NCBI GenBank assembly: GCA_964584415.1
Contig: CAZOZX010000001.1
Coordinates: 1-64,000, forward strand
Direction: 5' to 3'
From: PHAA01 sp964584415
GTDB taxonomy: Bacteria; Bacillota; Syntrophomonadia; Syntrophomonadales; Syntrophomonadaceae
Length of the DNA: 64,000 nucleotides
Part shown: one piece after another, positions 9,720 to 19,088 of the stretch
Numbering within the stretch: the first letter of the stretch is position 1
Layout: every line of letters begins with the position of its first letter
Notes under the pieces: generated by a model
Told to the model about the DNA's origin: nothing
What the model saw: only the letters and a program-made list of their open reading frames with translations
Database searches by the model: none
Translations under genes and position numbers: made by a program

Positions 9720-10633
9720 TAAGCTTGGACCTCCTTTGTTTGTAAGAGTTCTCGCCTCAGCTTTTCATCCTTAATAAGCGGGTAACCCATCCTTTCTCTC
9801 TGTTCGAGGTACTCACGGGCCACCATCCGGGCGAGGTTGCGTACCCTGCCAATATAACCCGTACGTTCAGTAACGCTAATTGCCCCGCGGGCATCAAGCA
9901 GATTAAAAAGATGCGAGCATTTCAAAACATAATCATAAGCTGGTTGAGGCAGCTTAAGTTCCGAAACTCTACGTGCCTCTTCTTCGCACATATTAAACAT
10001 AGTTGTCAAGGTTGGCACATCAGCAATGGTGAAATTGTAGTGAGAATAATCTACCTCAGATTGATGGTGCACATCGGCATAGGTAATGTCATCCACCCAT
10101 TCAACATCGAAAACATTTTCTTTATTCTGGATGTACATAGCGATCCGTTCGATACCATAAGTAATCTCGGCGCACACCGGGTGACAATCGAATCCGCCAC
10201 ATTGTTGGAAGTAGGTAAATTGGGTTACTTCCATACCATCAAGCCAGATTTCCCAACCTAATCCCCATGCTCCGAGGGTAGGAGACTCCCAGTTGTCCTC
10301 TACCAACCGGATATCATGCTTTTCCGGTTCTATTCCCAACCGGCGCAGGCTGTCAAGATAAAGCTCGATCACATTGTCTGGAGATGGTTTTAAGATTACC
10401 TGAAACTGATAATAATGCTGCAAACGGTTCGGATTTTCTCCATAACGGCCGTCTGTTGGCCGCCGAGATGGTTCTACATAAGCCACGTTCCATGGCTCTG
10501 GACCTAAACAGCGGAGGAAAGTAGCCGGGTTCATGGTCCCCGCACCCTTTTCCAAGTCGTAAGGCTGCTGAATAATACATCCCTGTTGACCCCAATATTC
10601 CTGTAGATTCATAATGATTTGCTGGAAATTCAT
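9719..10633 (-). CDS. glyQ: Glycyl-tRNA synthetase alpha subunit
   Basis: This 304-residue class II catalytic subunit activates glycine and charges tRNA-Gly together with GlyS. Recognisable segments are [20 protein letters not shown] at the N-terminus, [27 protein letters not shown], and the motif with [19 protein letters not shown] place the start at the ATG at 10633 behind AGGAGGG. A longer reading frame to 10657 lacks a ribosome binding site. Expression is controlled by the T-box leader upstream. Confidence 0.97.
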   Translation of the reverse strand: MNFQQIIMNLQEYWGQQGCIIQQPYDLEKGAGTMNPATFLRCLGPEPWNVAYVEPSRRPTDGRYGENPNRLQHYYQFQVILKPSPDNVIELYLDSLRRLGIEPEKHDIRLVEDNWESPTLGAWGLGWEIWLDGMEVTQFTYFQQCGGFDCHPVCAEITYGIERIAMYIQNKENVFDVEWVDDITYADVHHQSEVDYSHYNFTIADVPTLTTMFNMCEEEARRVSELKLPQPAYDYVLKCSHLFNLLDARGAISVTERTGYIGRVRNLARMVAREYLEQRERMGYPLIKDEKLRRELLQTKEVQA

Positions 10634-10716
10634 TAAAGCACCCTCCTGTTTAATCAATATCTAAAGGATGATTAACTATAGTATTAACTAAAACGATCCA
10701 ACTCCTGGATCCCAAA

Positions 10717-10912
10717 ATAAAAAACGCCCGTAACATAACAGGGACGGGGTTTTCCCGCGGTTCCACCCTGCTTGACACGTGGCCCACTTCCTTAATGCCT
10801 TTTACTCCGAAGTGCCCTTCAGATTTAGCCCCTACCGGTTCACATCCTTCCCGGCTTTCTGGGAGAGACCGTTCATCTTACTCTTCTTCATCATTGCTCG
10901 GCTATTAAATTC
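10717..10912 (-). promoter_or_regulatory. T-box riboswitch (glycine) of glyQS
   Basis: The minus strand shows the T-box core GGGTGGAACCGCGGG (near 10752-10767) followed by a CCCGT/ACGGG terminator stem and six T. The UGGA of the T-box matches the U73 discriminator expected for bacterial tRNA-Gly. The 5' part is not the usual long Stem I. It has a GAAGAGTAA box, AGAAAGCCGGG, GTGAACCGG and GAAGGGCACTTC. A GGC glycine codon at 10814-10816 just before ACTTC is the likely specifier. Confidence 0.85.
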
Positions 10913-10918
10913 ATTGAT

Positions 10919-10947
10919 AGTTTAACAACTGGTTCCAAGCTTGTCAA
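10919..10947 (-). promoter_or_regulatory. Promoter of glyQS
   Basis: Minus-strand TTGACA (10942-10947) and TAAACT (10919-10924) are separated by 17 bp. The -35 lies across the recO stop codon, so glyQS has its own promoter just inside the end of the upstream cluster. The predicted start, near 10912, is immediately before the T-box leader. Confidence 0.7.
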
Positions 10948-11702
10948 ATGGGTGCCAGTATGGTTTGTTTAAGCCAGAGGATTGTGTTTTTGACTCGAAA
11001 CTTTCTTTCCACATGATACTCCAAGTAAGCCTCCAGAAATACCTCCAATTGCTGTGTTGCTGCTGATGATGCCTTGACTCTGCGGACAGCTTGAAATGAA
11101 CCTTCAAAAAGCAATTTGATTAAAGCCAAGCAGTCCCCGCGCAGGCTCATTTGTGTTCCGGTCGTTTCCCGGCAAGAATCACATATTAATCCGCCATCAG
11201 CCATACTGAAGTCAATGGTCTTGGATTCGGGACGGCTACACCGCGCACAACGGTCGAGCACAGGTTTGTATCCCAGGTTCACTAAAAGCCGGCTTTCAAA
11301 GTATCGTATCAGCATAGGATTGAATCCCTCTTTATTCATAGCCTGTAGGACCTCCAGACAAACTGCAAATAAATTAGGCATCGGCACCTTTTCCATAAGG
11401 CTCTTGTCCATAAGTTCCATCATATATATACAGTAGAGAGTGCGGTTAATATCCTCACGGGAATTGCCAAAGAAATCAATAATTTTCCCTTGTGTAATTA
11501 GATCCATGTCACGTCCTTTGCTGAAAAATAGGTGTGAATAACAAAACGGCTGTACGCAACCCCGCAGACTGCTTTTGGGCTTTTTTACACCCTTGGCCAC
11601 GGCCGTTATCTTACCCTCTTTTTCCGTGAATGTAGAAACGATTTGATCACTCTCGCGAAGGTTCCGGGTTTTTAATATGATGGAAGGACTGCGGAAATAC
11701 AT
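10944..11702 (-). CDS. recO: DNA repair protein RecO
   Basis: This 252-residue recombination mediator loads RecA with RecR on SSB-coated DNA. It has an N-terminal OB fold (ILKTRNLRESDQIVSTFTEKEGK) and a C-terminal helical domain with a four-Cys zinc site (CARC near 152-155 and CDSC near 175-178). Length is typical for Firmicutes. The start ATG has AAGGAGA. It follows deoC and era, the usual neighbourhood of recO. Its 3' end contains the glyQS promoter. Confidence 0.95.
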   Translation of the reverse strand: MYFRSPSIILKTRNLRESDQIVSTFTEKEGKITAVAKGVKKPKSSLRGCVQPFCYSHLFFSKGRDMDLITQGKIIDFFGNSREDINRTLYCIYMMELMDKSLMEKVPMPNLFAVCLEVLQAMNKEGFNPMLIRYFESRLLVNLGYKPVLDRCARCSRPESKTIDFSMADGGLICDSCRETTGTQMSLRGDCLALIKLLFEGSFQAVRRVKASSAATQQLEVFLEAYLEYHVERKFRVKNTILWLKQTILAPI

Positions 11703-11728
11703 TCAATCTCCTTAACCTGTAGCCATGG

Positions 11729-12415
11729 TTAATCATTCAGCATTTGTTGTCGAGTATTGTATGCCTGTATTATCTGGGCAGCACTGCTGGTTCCAAGCCG
11801 AACCGCACCTGACCTAATTAAAGATAGGGCAAAATCGAGGTCTTTAATGCCGCCAGAGGCTTTAACCTTGAGAGACGGCCGTTTGTGTTGGTTAATGATA
11901 ATCAAATCCTCCAGGCTGGCACCCCGGCTGGAAAATCCGGTTGAGGTCTTAATAAAATCTGCATCGGTCTGATTTATGAGTTCTGTTATGTTAGCCAACT
12001 CCAATTGATTCAATAGAGCAGTCTCGACGATGAGCTTAAGAACAAAATCGGTTTGCTGTTTTAGCACCACCACCGACTCAATTTCTTTGCGTACTACAGT
12101 GTAGTCCTGATCCTTAACGGCTCCAATGTTAATCACCATGTCCAGCTCATTGGCACCGAGTTCCAGTGCCTTGGCAGCCTCATATGCTTTACTGGCCAGA
12201 CCCACGGCCCCTAATGGAAAACCAATTACGGTACCAATGTGAACCGGGCTTCCATATAAGCAGCGGTACGCCCAGGGAAGACGGTAGGGATGAACGCAAA
12301 CAGCAGCCATGTTATATTCAATCGCTTCTTGGCATAAAGCCTCAATTTCCTCTCCCCGGGCTTCCGGCTTAAGATTGGTACTATCCAGATAAGATGCCAA
12401 TGCGATGCTATCCAT
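11729..12415 (-). CDS. deoC: Deoxyribose-phosphate aldolase
   Basis: This class I aldolase cleaves 2-deoxyribose 5-phosphate to glyceraldehyde 3-phosphate and acetaldehyde in deoxynucleoside catabolism. The TIM-barrel motifs are clear: the ELDMVINIG strand, the Schiff-base lysine in DFIKTSTGFSS, and KASGGIKD near the C-terminus. Length, 228 residues, is normal. The ATG at 12415 is preceded by GAGGAG. A TTG one codon earlier is also possible. It lies between era and recO and, with cdd nearby, gives the cluster a nucleoside-salvage element. Confidence 0.95.
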   Translation of the reverse strand: MDSIALASYLDSTNLKPEARGEEIEALCQEAIEYNMAAVCVHPYRLPWAYRCLYGSPVHIGTVIGFPLGAVGLASKAYEAAKALELGANELDMVINIGAVKDQDYTVVRKEIESVVVLKQQTDFVLKLIVETALLNQLELANITELINQTDADFIKTSTGFSSRGASLEDLIIINQHKRPSLKVKASGGIKDLDFALSLIRSGAVRLGTSSAAQIIQAYNTRQQMLND

Positions 12416-12458
12416 CAAACTCTACTCCTCGTAGTCTGCTATTTGAACCTGGTTTCAA

Positions 12459-13340
12459 TCAGTTTCGATAACCCAGTTGGTTAAGATTGTTCTGGTTGTC
12501 CCGCCAGTTCTTTTTAACCTTTATCCATAAATCGAGATATACGGAAGCATTCATCATCTTTTCAATGTCAGCCCGGGCTTGCTCTCCAATCTGCTTCAAC
12601 ATCTGGCCCTTTTTCCCGATAATGATACCTTTCTGCGAATCTCTCTCGGTATTGATGACCGCTCTAATGTAGACTTTGCCAGATTCCTGGTTCTTAAATT
12701 CCTCTATCTCCACTGCCAGCGAATGAGGCACCTCATCCCGGGTCAATAAAAGTGCTTTTTCTCTTATTAATTCGGCAACAATGAAAGAAACCGGCTGGTC
12801 GGTCAGGTCTTCTTCCGGATAATACAAGGGGCCTTCTGGTAAATATTTATAGGTGGTTTCCAACAATTCAGTCAGGTTGGTTCCCTTAACTGCGGCTATG
12901 GAAATACACTCGGTAAATTTCATCTGGTTACAAAACGGCTGGATAAACCGCTGAATCTCTTCATTATCTACCAGGTCGATTTTATTAACTAACAGAAATA
13001 CCGGTACTGTGCTGTTTTTTAACTGGTCTATAATGTACTGTTCTCCTGGTCCAAAAGGATGAGTGACGTCGGTGATATAGTAAACTAAATCAACCTCATC
13101 CAAACTTTGGGTAGAAACCTTCATCATATATTCACCTAAAAGGTGCTTGGGTTTATGCATCCCTGGGGTATCAATAAAAATAATCTGTCCCTGATCGGAT
13201 GTCAGAATTCCCTGTATTCTGGTTCTGGTCGTCTGAGGTTTATCAGATACAATTGCTATCTTGGAGCCGATCAGTTTGTTGACCAGGGTCGATTTTCCTA
13301 CATTGGGTCTGCCTACGATACTAACAAATCCAGATTTCAA
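12459..13340 (-). CDS. era: GTPase Era
   Basis: Era is a GTPase that binds the 3' end of 16S rRNA in 30S maturation. G motifs are GRPNVGKST, the effector region around KPQTTRTR, DTPGMHKP and NKID. A KH domain follows with GIIIGKKGQMLKQIG. An in-frame ATG exists at 13361 but has no ribosome binding site and would lie only 8 bases from the predicted transcript start. The TTG at 13340 has AAGGGA at the right distance and gives the usual start just before KSGFVSIVGRPN, so I prefer it. Confidence 0.95.
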   Translation of the reverse strand: MKSGFVSIVGRPNVGKSTLVNKLIGSKIAIVSDKPQTTRTRIQGILTSDQGQIIFIDTPGMHKPKHLLGEYMMKVSTQSLDEVDLVYYITDVTHPFGPGEQYIIDQLKNSTVPVFLLVNKIDLVDNEEIQRFIQPFCNQMKFTECISIAAVKGTNLTELLETTYKYLPEGPLYYPEEDLTDQPVSFIVAELIREKALLLTRDEVPHSLAVEIEEFKNQESGKVYIRAVINTERDSQKGIIIGKKGQMLKQIGEQARADIEKMMNASVYLDLWIKVKKNWRDNQNNLNQLGYRN

Positions 13341-13375
13341 AACTATTATTCCCTTCTGCATGGATTCCGCAGTGC

Positions 13376-13405
13376 ATTATACATATTTTAAGATTAACTA
13401 ATCAA
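13376..13405 (-). promoter_or_regulatory. Candidate promoter of era
   Basis: On the minus strand TTGATT (13400-13405) and a perfect TATAAT (13376-13381) are spaced by 18 bp in the gap between cdd and era. Initiation would be near 13369. This supplies era-deoC-recO independently of the upstream sporulation-linked genes, and it bears on the choice of the era start codon. Confidence 0.55.
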
Positions 13406-13413
13406 GTGATATT

Positions 13414-13800
13414 TTATCCCTCTAACGAAAAAGCGTAGGGTAGCATTTCGTTTAGGCGATATTCCTTTAAATCTCCTTGGTCATCGCTGGTGATAATTTT
13501 AACTGCATTGGCAAACTCGGCCAAAACCTGAAGACAAGCCCCACAAGGAGTAACTCTGCCAACTCCACTACTGGATATGGCTAAAACTGCAAACTCTCTT
13601 TCCCCAGCTAATATTGCCTTAAATATCGCCACGCGTTCGGCACAAATAGTCAGACTGTATGAGGCGTTTTCGATATTAGCGCCGGTATACACGTTTCCCC
13701 CAACCGTTAAGAGAGCCGCTCCAACCCGGTAATTTGAATAGGGAGCATATGCCATGTCCTGAGCTTGACGGGCTAAGCCAACCAAATCTTCTGCTCTCAT
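13414..13800 (-). CDS. cdd: Cytidine deaminase
   Basis: This 128-residue homotetrameric-type zinc enzyme deaminates cytidine and deoxycytidine for pyrimidine salvage. The zinc and catalytic motifs are CAERVAIFKAI (Cys and the proton-shuttling Glu, near 52-60) and PCGACLQVL (near 88-96). The substrate-pocket NIENASYSLT precedes the first. The start has GGGAGGAG. It lies 12 bases after dgkA, as in B. subtilis. Confidence 0.96.
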   Translation of the reverse strand: MRAEDLVGLARQAQDMAYAPYSNYRVGAALLTVGGNVYTGANIENASYSLTICAERVAIFKAILAGEREFAVLAISSSGVGRVTPCGACLQVLAEFANAVKIITSDDQGDLKEYRLNEMLPYAFSLEG

Positions 13801-13811
13801 TTTTCTCCTCC

Positions 13812-14171
13812 CTAGCCAAGCAGTCCGATTAAAGCAGGACCAAACAAAAAAACTGCTACTACAACAGCGTTGAGAGCGGTCAGGAATACTCCTCCCGCGG
13901 CCATGTCTTTGGCCAGTTTAGCCATTGGATGACTTTCCGAACAGGCTAGATCGACTGTTTTCTCAATGGCACTGTTTATTGTTTCTGCAGAAAGAACCAT
14001 AAATATGGTTATGCTTAAAATTGCCCACTCGATGGCGGAAAGGTCCACCATGATTCCCGCCGCAATTGCCGCTATCGCAGCCAACAGGTGAATTTTCATA
14101 TTCTCCCCGTGGACGATAGCGTAATATAATCCCTGAATAGCGTAGGAGAAACTTCTCAACAGCCTGCTCAT
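13812..14171 (-). CDS. dgkA: Diacylglycerol/undecaprenol kinase
   Basis: This 119-residue membrane protein has three predicted transmembrane helices (about 28-45, 49-66 and 92-115). The family motif SAETINSAIEKTVDL sits between helices 2 and 3 with the catalytic acidic residues. In Firmicutes this family mainly phosphorylates undecaprenol, recycling the lipid carrier for wall synthesis. It is packed between ybeY and cdd with short gaps. Confidence 0.92.
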   Translation of the reverse strand: MSRLLRSFSYAIQGLYYAIVHGENMKIHLLAAIAAIAAGIMVDLSAIEWAILSITIFMVLSAETINSAIEKTVDLACSESHPMAKLAKDMAAGGVFLTALNAVVVAVFLFGPALIGLLG

Positions 14172-14176
14172 AATAT

Positions 14177-14647
14177 TTATCGTTCCAGGCTTACGCTTTG
14201 CAAAATTTTTTCCTGCAAATCTTGCATTACTTTGTCCCCGGTGTCCGAATCGTGTTCATAACCCAGTAAATGGAGTATGCCGTGAGCAGTCAGAAAACCA
14301 ACCTCCCGGGCCAGGCTATGACCATAATCCTCACTCTGGGATTGGGCCTTTTCCATGGAAATAATTATATCTCCTAAAATATTGGGCTCCCCAGGAAAGT
14401 CCATATCGGGTTCATCCTCGCCCAGTTCATTCATGGCAAAAGATAGTACATCAGTAGCCACGTTTTGACCGCGGTACATCGAGTTTAACTTCTTTATATA
14501 AGCATTGTCCACCAGTAAAATACTTAATTCTGTTTCAGTGGATAGATTGTGCAGCTTAGCAGCAGCATTGACAACTGCCAGGATTTTATTCTCTAACTGT
14601 GCATCAAATTCAACCTTAGTCTGCTGGTTTATAATCATGGTTTCCAA
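14177..14647 (-). CDS. ybeY: Endoribonuclease YbeY
   Basis: This 156-residue metalloprotein is needed for 16S rRNA 3' processing and ribosome quality control. The zinc-binding signature HGILHLLGYEHD (H-x3-H-x5-H) is near residues 120-131, preceded by the conserved ATDVLSFAM. The start is likely a TTG at 14647, eight bases after AGGAG, which overlaps the pgpH stop region by 32 bases. An ATG three codons later is too far from that site. It lies between pgpH and dgkA, as in B. subtilis. Confidence 0.95.
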   Translation of the reverse strand: METMIINQQTKVEFDAQLENKILAVVNAAAKLHNLSTETELSILLVDNAYIKKLNSMYRGQNVATDVLSFAMNELGEDEPDMDFPGEPNILGDIIISMEKAQSQSEDYGHSLAREVGFLTAHGILHLLGYEHDSDTGDKVMQDLQEKILQSVSLER

Positions 14648-16805
14648 GCTGCTCTCTCCTTTTCGTAAACTCCTGTACTATATCAGGGTATTCAATCCTT
14701 TTATGATAAACCCCTTCCAAGACCTTGCAAAAGCTTGCACTTAGCACGTCCAAATCCTTAAAAGTCAGGTCACATTCTTCGAGCTGGTGATCGTTTAATT
14801 TATCCCGAATTATTTTCTCAACCATTATCCGAATATTATTCATATTAGGATTAGGTAATGACCGAACCGCTGCCTCCACGGCATCAGCCAGCATAACCAG
14901 GGCTACTTCCTTGGTTTGAGGTTTCGGCCCTTCGTATCTAAAGCTATCCTCGTTGACCATCCCTTCCCCTTCTTCAGCAATAGCCTGATTATAGAAATAC
15001 TTGGCCAGGCTCGTTCCATGATGGCAGGCGATAAAGTCAATTATTACCTGAGGTAGATGAGCCTCTTTGGCCAGCTCTACCCCTTCCTTTACATGGGATA
15101 TTATAATTAAGGCGCTTAAAGCCGGGGCTATTTTATTATGCGGTTCATCACAGCCGCGCTGGTTTTCCACGAAGTACTCCGCCCTTTTGATCTTGCCAAT
15201 GTCGTGAAAATAGGACCCTACCCTTACTAACAAGGGATTGGCACCGATCACCTGCGCAGACGCTTCGGCCAGATTGCCAACCATTAAGCTGTGGTGATAA
15301 GTCCCGGGGGCCTCTATCAGCAGCCGTTTCAGAAGGTCATGATTAGGGTTGGAAAGTTCCAGTAAACGAATCATACTAGTTATAGAGAAAGCGCTTTCCA
15401 GGTAAGGCAGAGCCCCTATTGTCAGTACAGCTGATAAAATTCCGCTTATAACCCCAAGTAAAACCCCTACCAAAGCTACCGCAATATTTATGTTCCCGCT
15501 CAATAATTCCATCGCCAGGATCGCTGCCACATTAGCAGTAGCAATATAAAATCCAGCCCGGGCCAGATCTCCTGTCTGACTTAACCTGGTTACTCGATAA
15601 ACACCAACTGTACCTCCAACAAAGGCAACTGTAATGAGGGCTAATTGATTACTCTCGGTTAATAAACCAACAAACAAAGACATTACAACGGTAACAAAGT
15701 AAGCCAGGCGGTTATCGACCAGAATAGCTATAAGCATTGACCCGGCAGCAACAGGAGCCAGGTACCCAGCCATAATATTGATTTCCGGTCGGTCAGCTAT
15801 TTTTACCGCGGTTAATACCCTGGCCAGGACAATAACGATGATTACAATCAATCCGATTAAGATCAACAACTTATCATTTAATAAGATATCGCGGTAATAG
15901 CGTTTGAGGTATTCTCTGAGCAGCCAAATAGCTACTAACACAAAAAGAGCTAAGCCCAATAACATTAGAGCATAACTTTTAGTACGCTGAATTCCCAATT
16001 GTTCGAGGACTGAAATCTGTTCAGCGGTAACTCGATCCCCTTCTCGAACTATAACCTCACCGGCTAGAACGTTTTTACGTACCGGTTCTACTGCTTCCCG
16101 GGCTTGCTGGATGGCGGCCTCAGTAGCTTGTTGGTCATAAATGAGGTTAGGACGGATGGCATCAACTGCAATTATTTGGACGATTTGCTGAGCGGCTGGA
16201 TTAAATGCCAGTTTAGCAGCCTGGTCGGCAATTTCATCATAAATACCCGGTAAAGCTTCCTGGGTAATCGGCTTATCCATGGATTGGTCCACGATGCTGA
16301 TGCTGGCTTCCCGCATCTTGGTTACATCTTCAGGGGTAGCGGTCAGCAAATAGTTAGTTAAATTGGTCAAATTAAATCCTGTATTAAAGTCTTTGCGTTT
16401 GACCAAGTCTTCCAACAAGTTTCTCATGGGCGTTCTTTTATCAGCGGTCGTGGAAATCAAAATATTGTTTATATTATCGAAAGCGCCATTTACGTCAGAA
16501 CGTGCAGAATTGAGTGCTATGCGATCCTCTTGGTAGGACTTTTGTACCCGGGAGGCGGCTTGGTCGCGGAGAGCCTCGGTCTGTTTTTCGTCTACAACCA
16601 CGGCGTTAGTCTCTGACACTATATTTCGTTTAGCTACTTCATCTTCCCGCAACGATACCTGCTGCGGATTAGAAGCACTGAACATGGTCGTGGTCATTAT
16701 TGCCACAAACACAAAAACCACCACGGCTCTTATGAAAGCAGCATTTCTCCATAGTCCGCTTGTCCTACCATCAAAAAAATATTTGAAGATCTGGGAAAAC
16801 TTCAT
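14616..16805 (-). CDS. pgpH: 7TM-HD cyclic di-AMP phosphodiesterase (PgpH/YqfF family)
   Basis: This 729-residue membrane protein degrades cyclic di-AMP. An N-terminal TM helix (about 25-43) is followed by a large extracellular 7TMR-HDED sensor (about 45-275). A seven-helix membrane block then spans roughly 280-480. The cytosolic HD domain has HHSLMVGNLAE, YFHDIGKIKRAEYF and the HHGTSLAKYFYN region. This arrangement is diagnostic of PgpH. It lies between phoH and ybeY, and its stop is inside the ybeY start region. Confidence 0.95.
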   Translation of the reverse strand: MKFSQIFKYFFDGRTSGLWRNAAFIRAVVVFVFVAIMTTTMFSASNPQQVSLREDEVAKRNIVSETNAVVVDEKQTEALRDQAASRVQKSYQEDRIALNSARSDVNGAFDNINNILISTTADKRTPMRNLLEDLVKRKDFNTGFNLTNLTNYLLTATPEDVTKMREASISIVDQSMDKPITQEALPGIYDEIADQAAKLAFNPAAQQIVQIIAVDAIRPNLIYDQQATEAAIQQAREAVEPVRKNVLAGEVIVREGDRVTAEQISVLEQLGIQRTKSYALMLLGLALFVLVAIWLLREYLKRYYRDILLNDKLLILIGLIVIIVIVLARVLTAVKIADRPEINIMAGYLAPVAAGSMLIAILVDNRLAYFVTVVMSLFVGLLTESNQLALITVAFVGGTVGVYRVTRLSQTGDLARAGFYIATANVAAILAMELLSGNINIAVALVGVLLGVISGILSAVLTIGALPYLESAFSITSMIRLLELSNPNHDLLKRLLIEAPGTYHHSLMVGNLAEASAQVIGANPLLVRVGSYFHDIGKIKRAEYFVENQRGCDEPHNKIAPALSALIIISHVKEGVELAKEAHLPQVIIDFIACHHGTSLAKYFYNQAIAEEGEGMVNEDSFRYEGPKPQTKEVALVMLADAVEAAVRSLPNPNMNNIRIMVEKIIRDKLNDHQLEECDLTFKDLDVLSASFCKVLEGVYHKRIEYPDIVQEFTKRREQLGNHDYKPAD

Positions 16806-16832
16806 GTTATTCGCCTCAACATCTTGATCTGT

Positions 16833-17795
16833 CTATTGTTTCGCTTCGTATAACTCGTAAGCATTAATAATCTTTTGCACCAGCGGGTGCCTGACAACAT
16901 CTTCTTTCCCCAAATACTCAAAGGATATTCCCTTGATGCCGCTTAAAATTTTCTGAATTTCTATCAGTCCTGAATATTCTTCAGGGGGCAAATCCACCTG
17001 AGTAATATCACCGGTTATTACAGTCTGGGATCCGAAACCCAAGCGGGTCAGGAACATCTTCATTTGCTGCGGAGTGGTATTCTGGGCTTCGTCCAGTATT
17101 ATAAAAGCACTATTGAGCGTCCTTCCTCTCATATAGGCCAAAGGGGCGATCTCAATAATATTCTTTTCTAAATATCGTTGGGTAATATCAACTCCTAAGA
17201 TGTCAAAAAGGCCATCATAAAGCGGTCGCAGATATGGATTTACCTTTTCTATCAAATCTCCAGGCAGAAAACCAAGCTTCTCCCCAGCTTCCACTGCTGG
17301 CCTAACCAGTATAATACGTTCTACTTCTTTGTTGCGCAGTGCCCTCACTGCCATCGCTACAGCCAGATAAGTTTTGCCGGTCCCCGCCGGACCAATACTA
17401 AAAACAACATCATCTTTCAAGATGGCTTGCACGTACCTTTTTTGGCCCATTGTCTTAGCTTTGATAGCCTTCCCCCGAGCTGTAGTAATCAGCGTCCCGG
17501 AAACAATGGCCTTATAGCCCGGCCTCTCACCTTTTTTAAGCAACTTGTCTACATAGCCGATATCATTTTGGTTAAGCTGACCCTCGCTATCGACTATTTC
17601 CATTAAATCTTCTATCAATTGTATAGCATAATCGACCTGCTCTTCATTCCCCCGCACATAAACGTCTGCTCCCCGAGCAGACAAGTCGGCACCACTGATC
17701 TCCTGCAGATATCGAAAATTTTCATCCCCGGCTCCAAAGAAAATGGCCGCCTGCTGGTTGTTCTTGATAGCGTATTTACTCTCTTTTTCGGCCAA
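16833..17795 (-). CDS. phoH: PhoH-like ATPase
   Basis: This cytosolic PhoH family protein has an N-terminal KH-like region and a P-loop ATPase domain with GPAGTGKTYLAVAMA (near 130) and IILDEAQNTTPQQMK, followed by TGDITQVDLP. The family is associated with RNA metabolism, often beside ybeY, as here. I choose the TTG at 17795 (MAEKESKYAIK) because GGGAGG lies 10 bases upstream. An earlier TTG at 17822 would add nine unusual residues. Its biochemical role is not settled in the family. Confidence 0.93.
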   Translation of the reverse strand: MAEKESKYAIKNNQQAAIFFGAGDENFRYLQEISGADLSARGADVYVRGNEEQVDYAIQLIEDLMEIVDSEGQLNQNDIGYVDKLLKKGERPGYKAIVSGTLITTARGKAIKAKTMGQKRYVQAILKDDVVFSIGPAGTGKTYLAVAMAVRALRNKEVERIILVRPAVEAGEKLGFLPGDLIEKVNPYLRPLYDGLFDILGVDITQRYLEKNIIEIAPLAYMRGRTLNSAFIILDEAQNTTPQQMKMFLTRLGFGSQTVITGDITQVDLPPEEYSGLIEIQKILSGIKGISFEYLGKEDVVRHPLVQKIINAYELYEAKQ

Positions 17796-17866
17796 AAGCC
17801 AAAGTCCTCCCAGTTTTATCAATATTTCCTGATAAGTATAGCATATGTAGCCTTTTATTTACTAAT

Positions 17867-19075
17867 CTAGCCACCTGCAATCGGCTGCGGTGTTCCTATG
17901 TCTTCAATCCCTTCAACGAACACTTTTATTCTTACAATTGAATCGCTGGGTGAAGATAAAACTTCTAAATGGGAATCAACCATTTTTACATTACTGTCCA
18001 TGATTAAACGCAGATTTTCCATGGCTTGTTCCCGCGCTATTTCTACGGCCTCATTCTCAGTATACTGGGTCGTCTTCACCACTCTTTCCTGGAACTTCTG
18101 ATACGTTATGCCCCATCGATAGCCATGCACAAGCCAGTTCTTTTCGCTTTGTTCATAATCTGGATAGGGGATCATACCCCTGCCAATAAGCAAGTACTGT
18201 CTCCACGGAGATGTCAGATATAGGCGGGAATACTTTGACTTGGTCAGAATAGTCTCGTCCCATGCCCTTCTGCTTTCGCCATATCCCTCATACCAAGTCC
18301 TGGCTTTGACCTGTCCTCGCGCCCTTACTTGAGTAGGTTCCATTGCCGGTAAAGGAGCAGGCATAGTAATATTGTCCGGAGGAACAGGGGGCAGCATGAT
18401 ACCTGAAATCAGCAAATCTCCCTTCACTACTACATCACCGGATTTTACTATGGCCTGACCATTAAGCACGAGAACCTCATCTACTACTCCATCCCGTTTG
18501 GCAACTATATTACATGGCTCAGTGGTCTCCCGGTCAGGCAATATCTTTTCAACCACTTTAATGTTGGCTCTGACTCCTTTTATGTCACATTCGATGTAAG
18601 AAATCTCATTCAGTTCCCTAAGCATGGCTTCTTCGACTTCTGTGCGACTAAAAGACCATTTAGCAGCCCCGGGATAAATCCCATGACGAGCCGCTGACAG
18701 CAGTATCCTGGTGCGGTCGACATTTTGATTGCCGCTTACCTCCACAAACCACAGAAAGGAGGACATAATATAGAGCGCAGTGACAAAAATAATTGCCCCC
18801 ACCGAAAAGCCCATCCTCCTTTTTAATATTTTCTTGTAAAAAGGAAGACCATCTCTTTTGAGTATTTCAAGATCGAAATCGTACTCGTCTACTATTGTTT
18901 TGAAAGCTTCATATCCACTATTCCTAACTTTCAGATATATAAATTCCTTATCTCTTTTGATATCCCAAATATAAATGCCTCGAGCTAAAGCCAGGTTAAT
19001 AATCCTTTCCAGATTATTACCCCGTAGTCGCAGGGAAATAAAGCCACCCACTTGATCTGAAAATCTATTGGTCAT
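17867..19075 (-). CDS. yqfD: Sporulation protein YqfD
   Basis: This protein of about 402 residues has a single transmembrane helix near residues 90-112, after an N-terminal cytosolic domain (LRGNNLERIINLALARGIYIWDIKR). A large extracytoplasmic part with Gln/Pro-rich strands follows. This matches the YqfD family, a mother-cell product required for efficient sporulation in B. subtilis. The ATG at 19075 follows AAGGTGGGG. An extended frame to 19123 would overlap yqfC. It is partnered by yqfC upstream and phoH downstream. Confidence 0.9.
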   Translation of the reverse strand: MTNRFSDQVGGFISLRLRGNNLERIINLALARGIYIWDIKRDKEFIYLKVRNSGYEAFKTIVDEYDFDLEILKRDGLPFYKKILKRRMGFSVGAIIFVTALYIMSSFLWFVEVSGNQNVDRTRILLSAARHGIYPGAAKWSFSRTEVEEAMLRELNEISYIECDIKGVRANIKVVEKILPDRETTEPCNIVAKRDGVVDEVLVLNGQAIVKSGDVVVKGDLLISGIMLPPVPPDNITMPAPLPAMEPTQVRARGQVKARTWYEGYGESRRAWDETILTKSKYSRLYLTSPWRQYLLIGRGMIPYPDYEQSEKNWLVHGYRWGITYQKFQERVVKTTQYTENEAVEIAREQAMENLRLIMDSNVKMVDSHLEVLSSPSDSIVRIKVFVEGIEDIGTPQPIAGG

Positions 19076-19088
19076 CTTAACCCCCACC

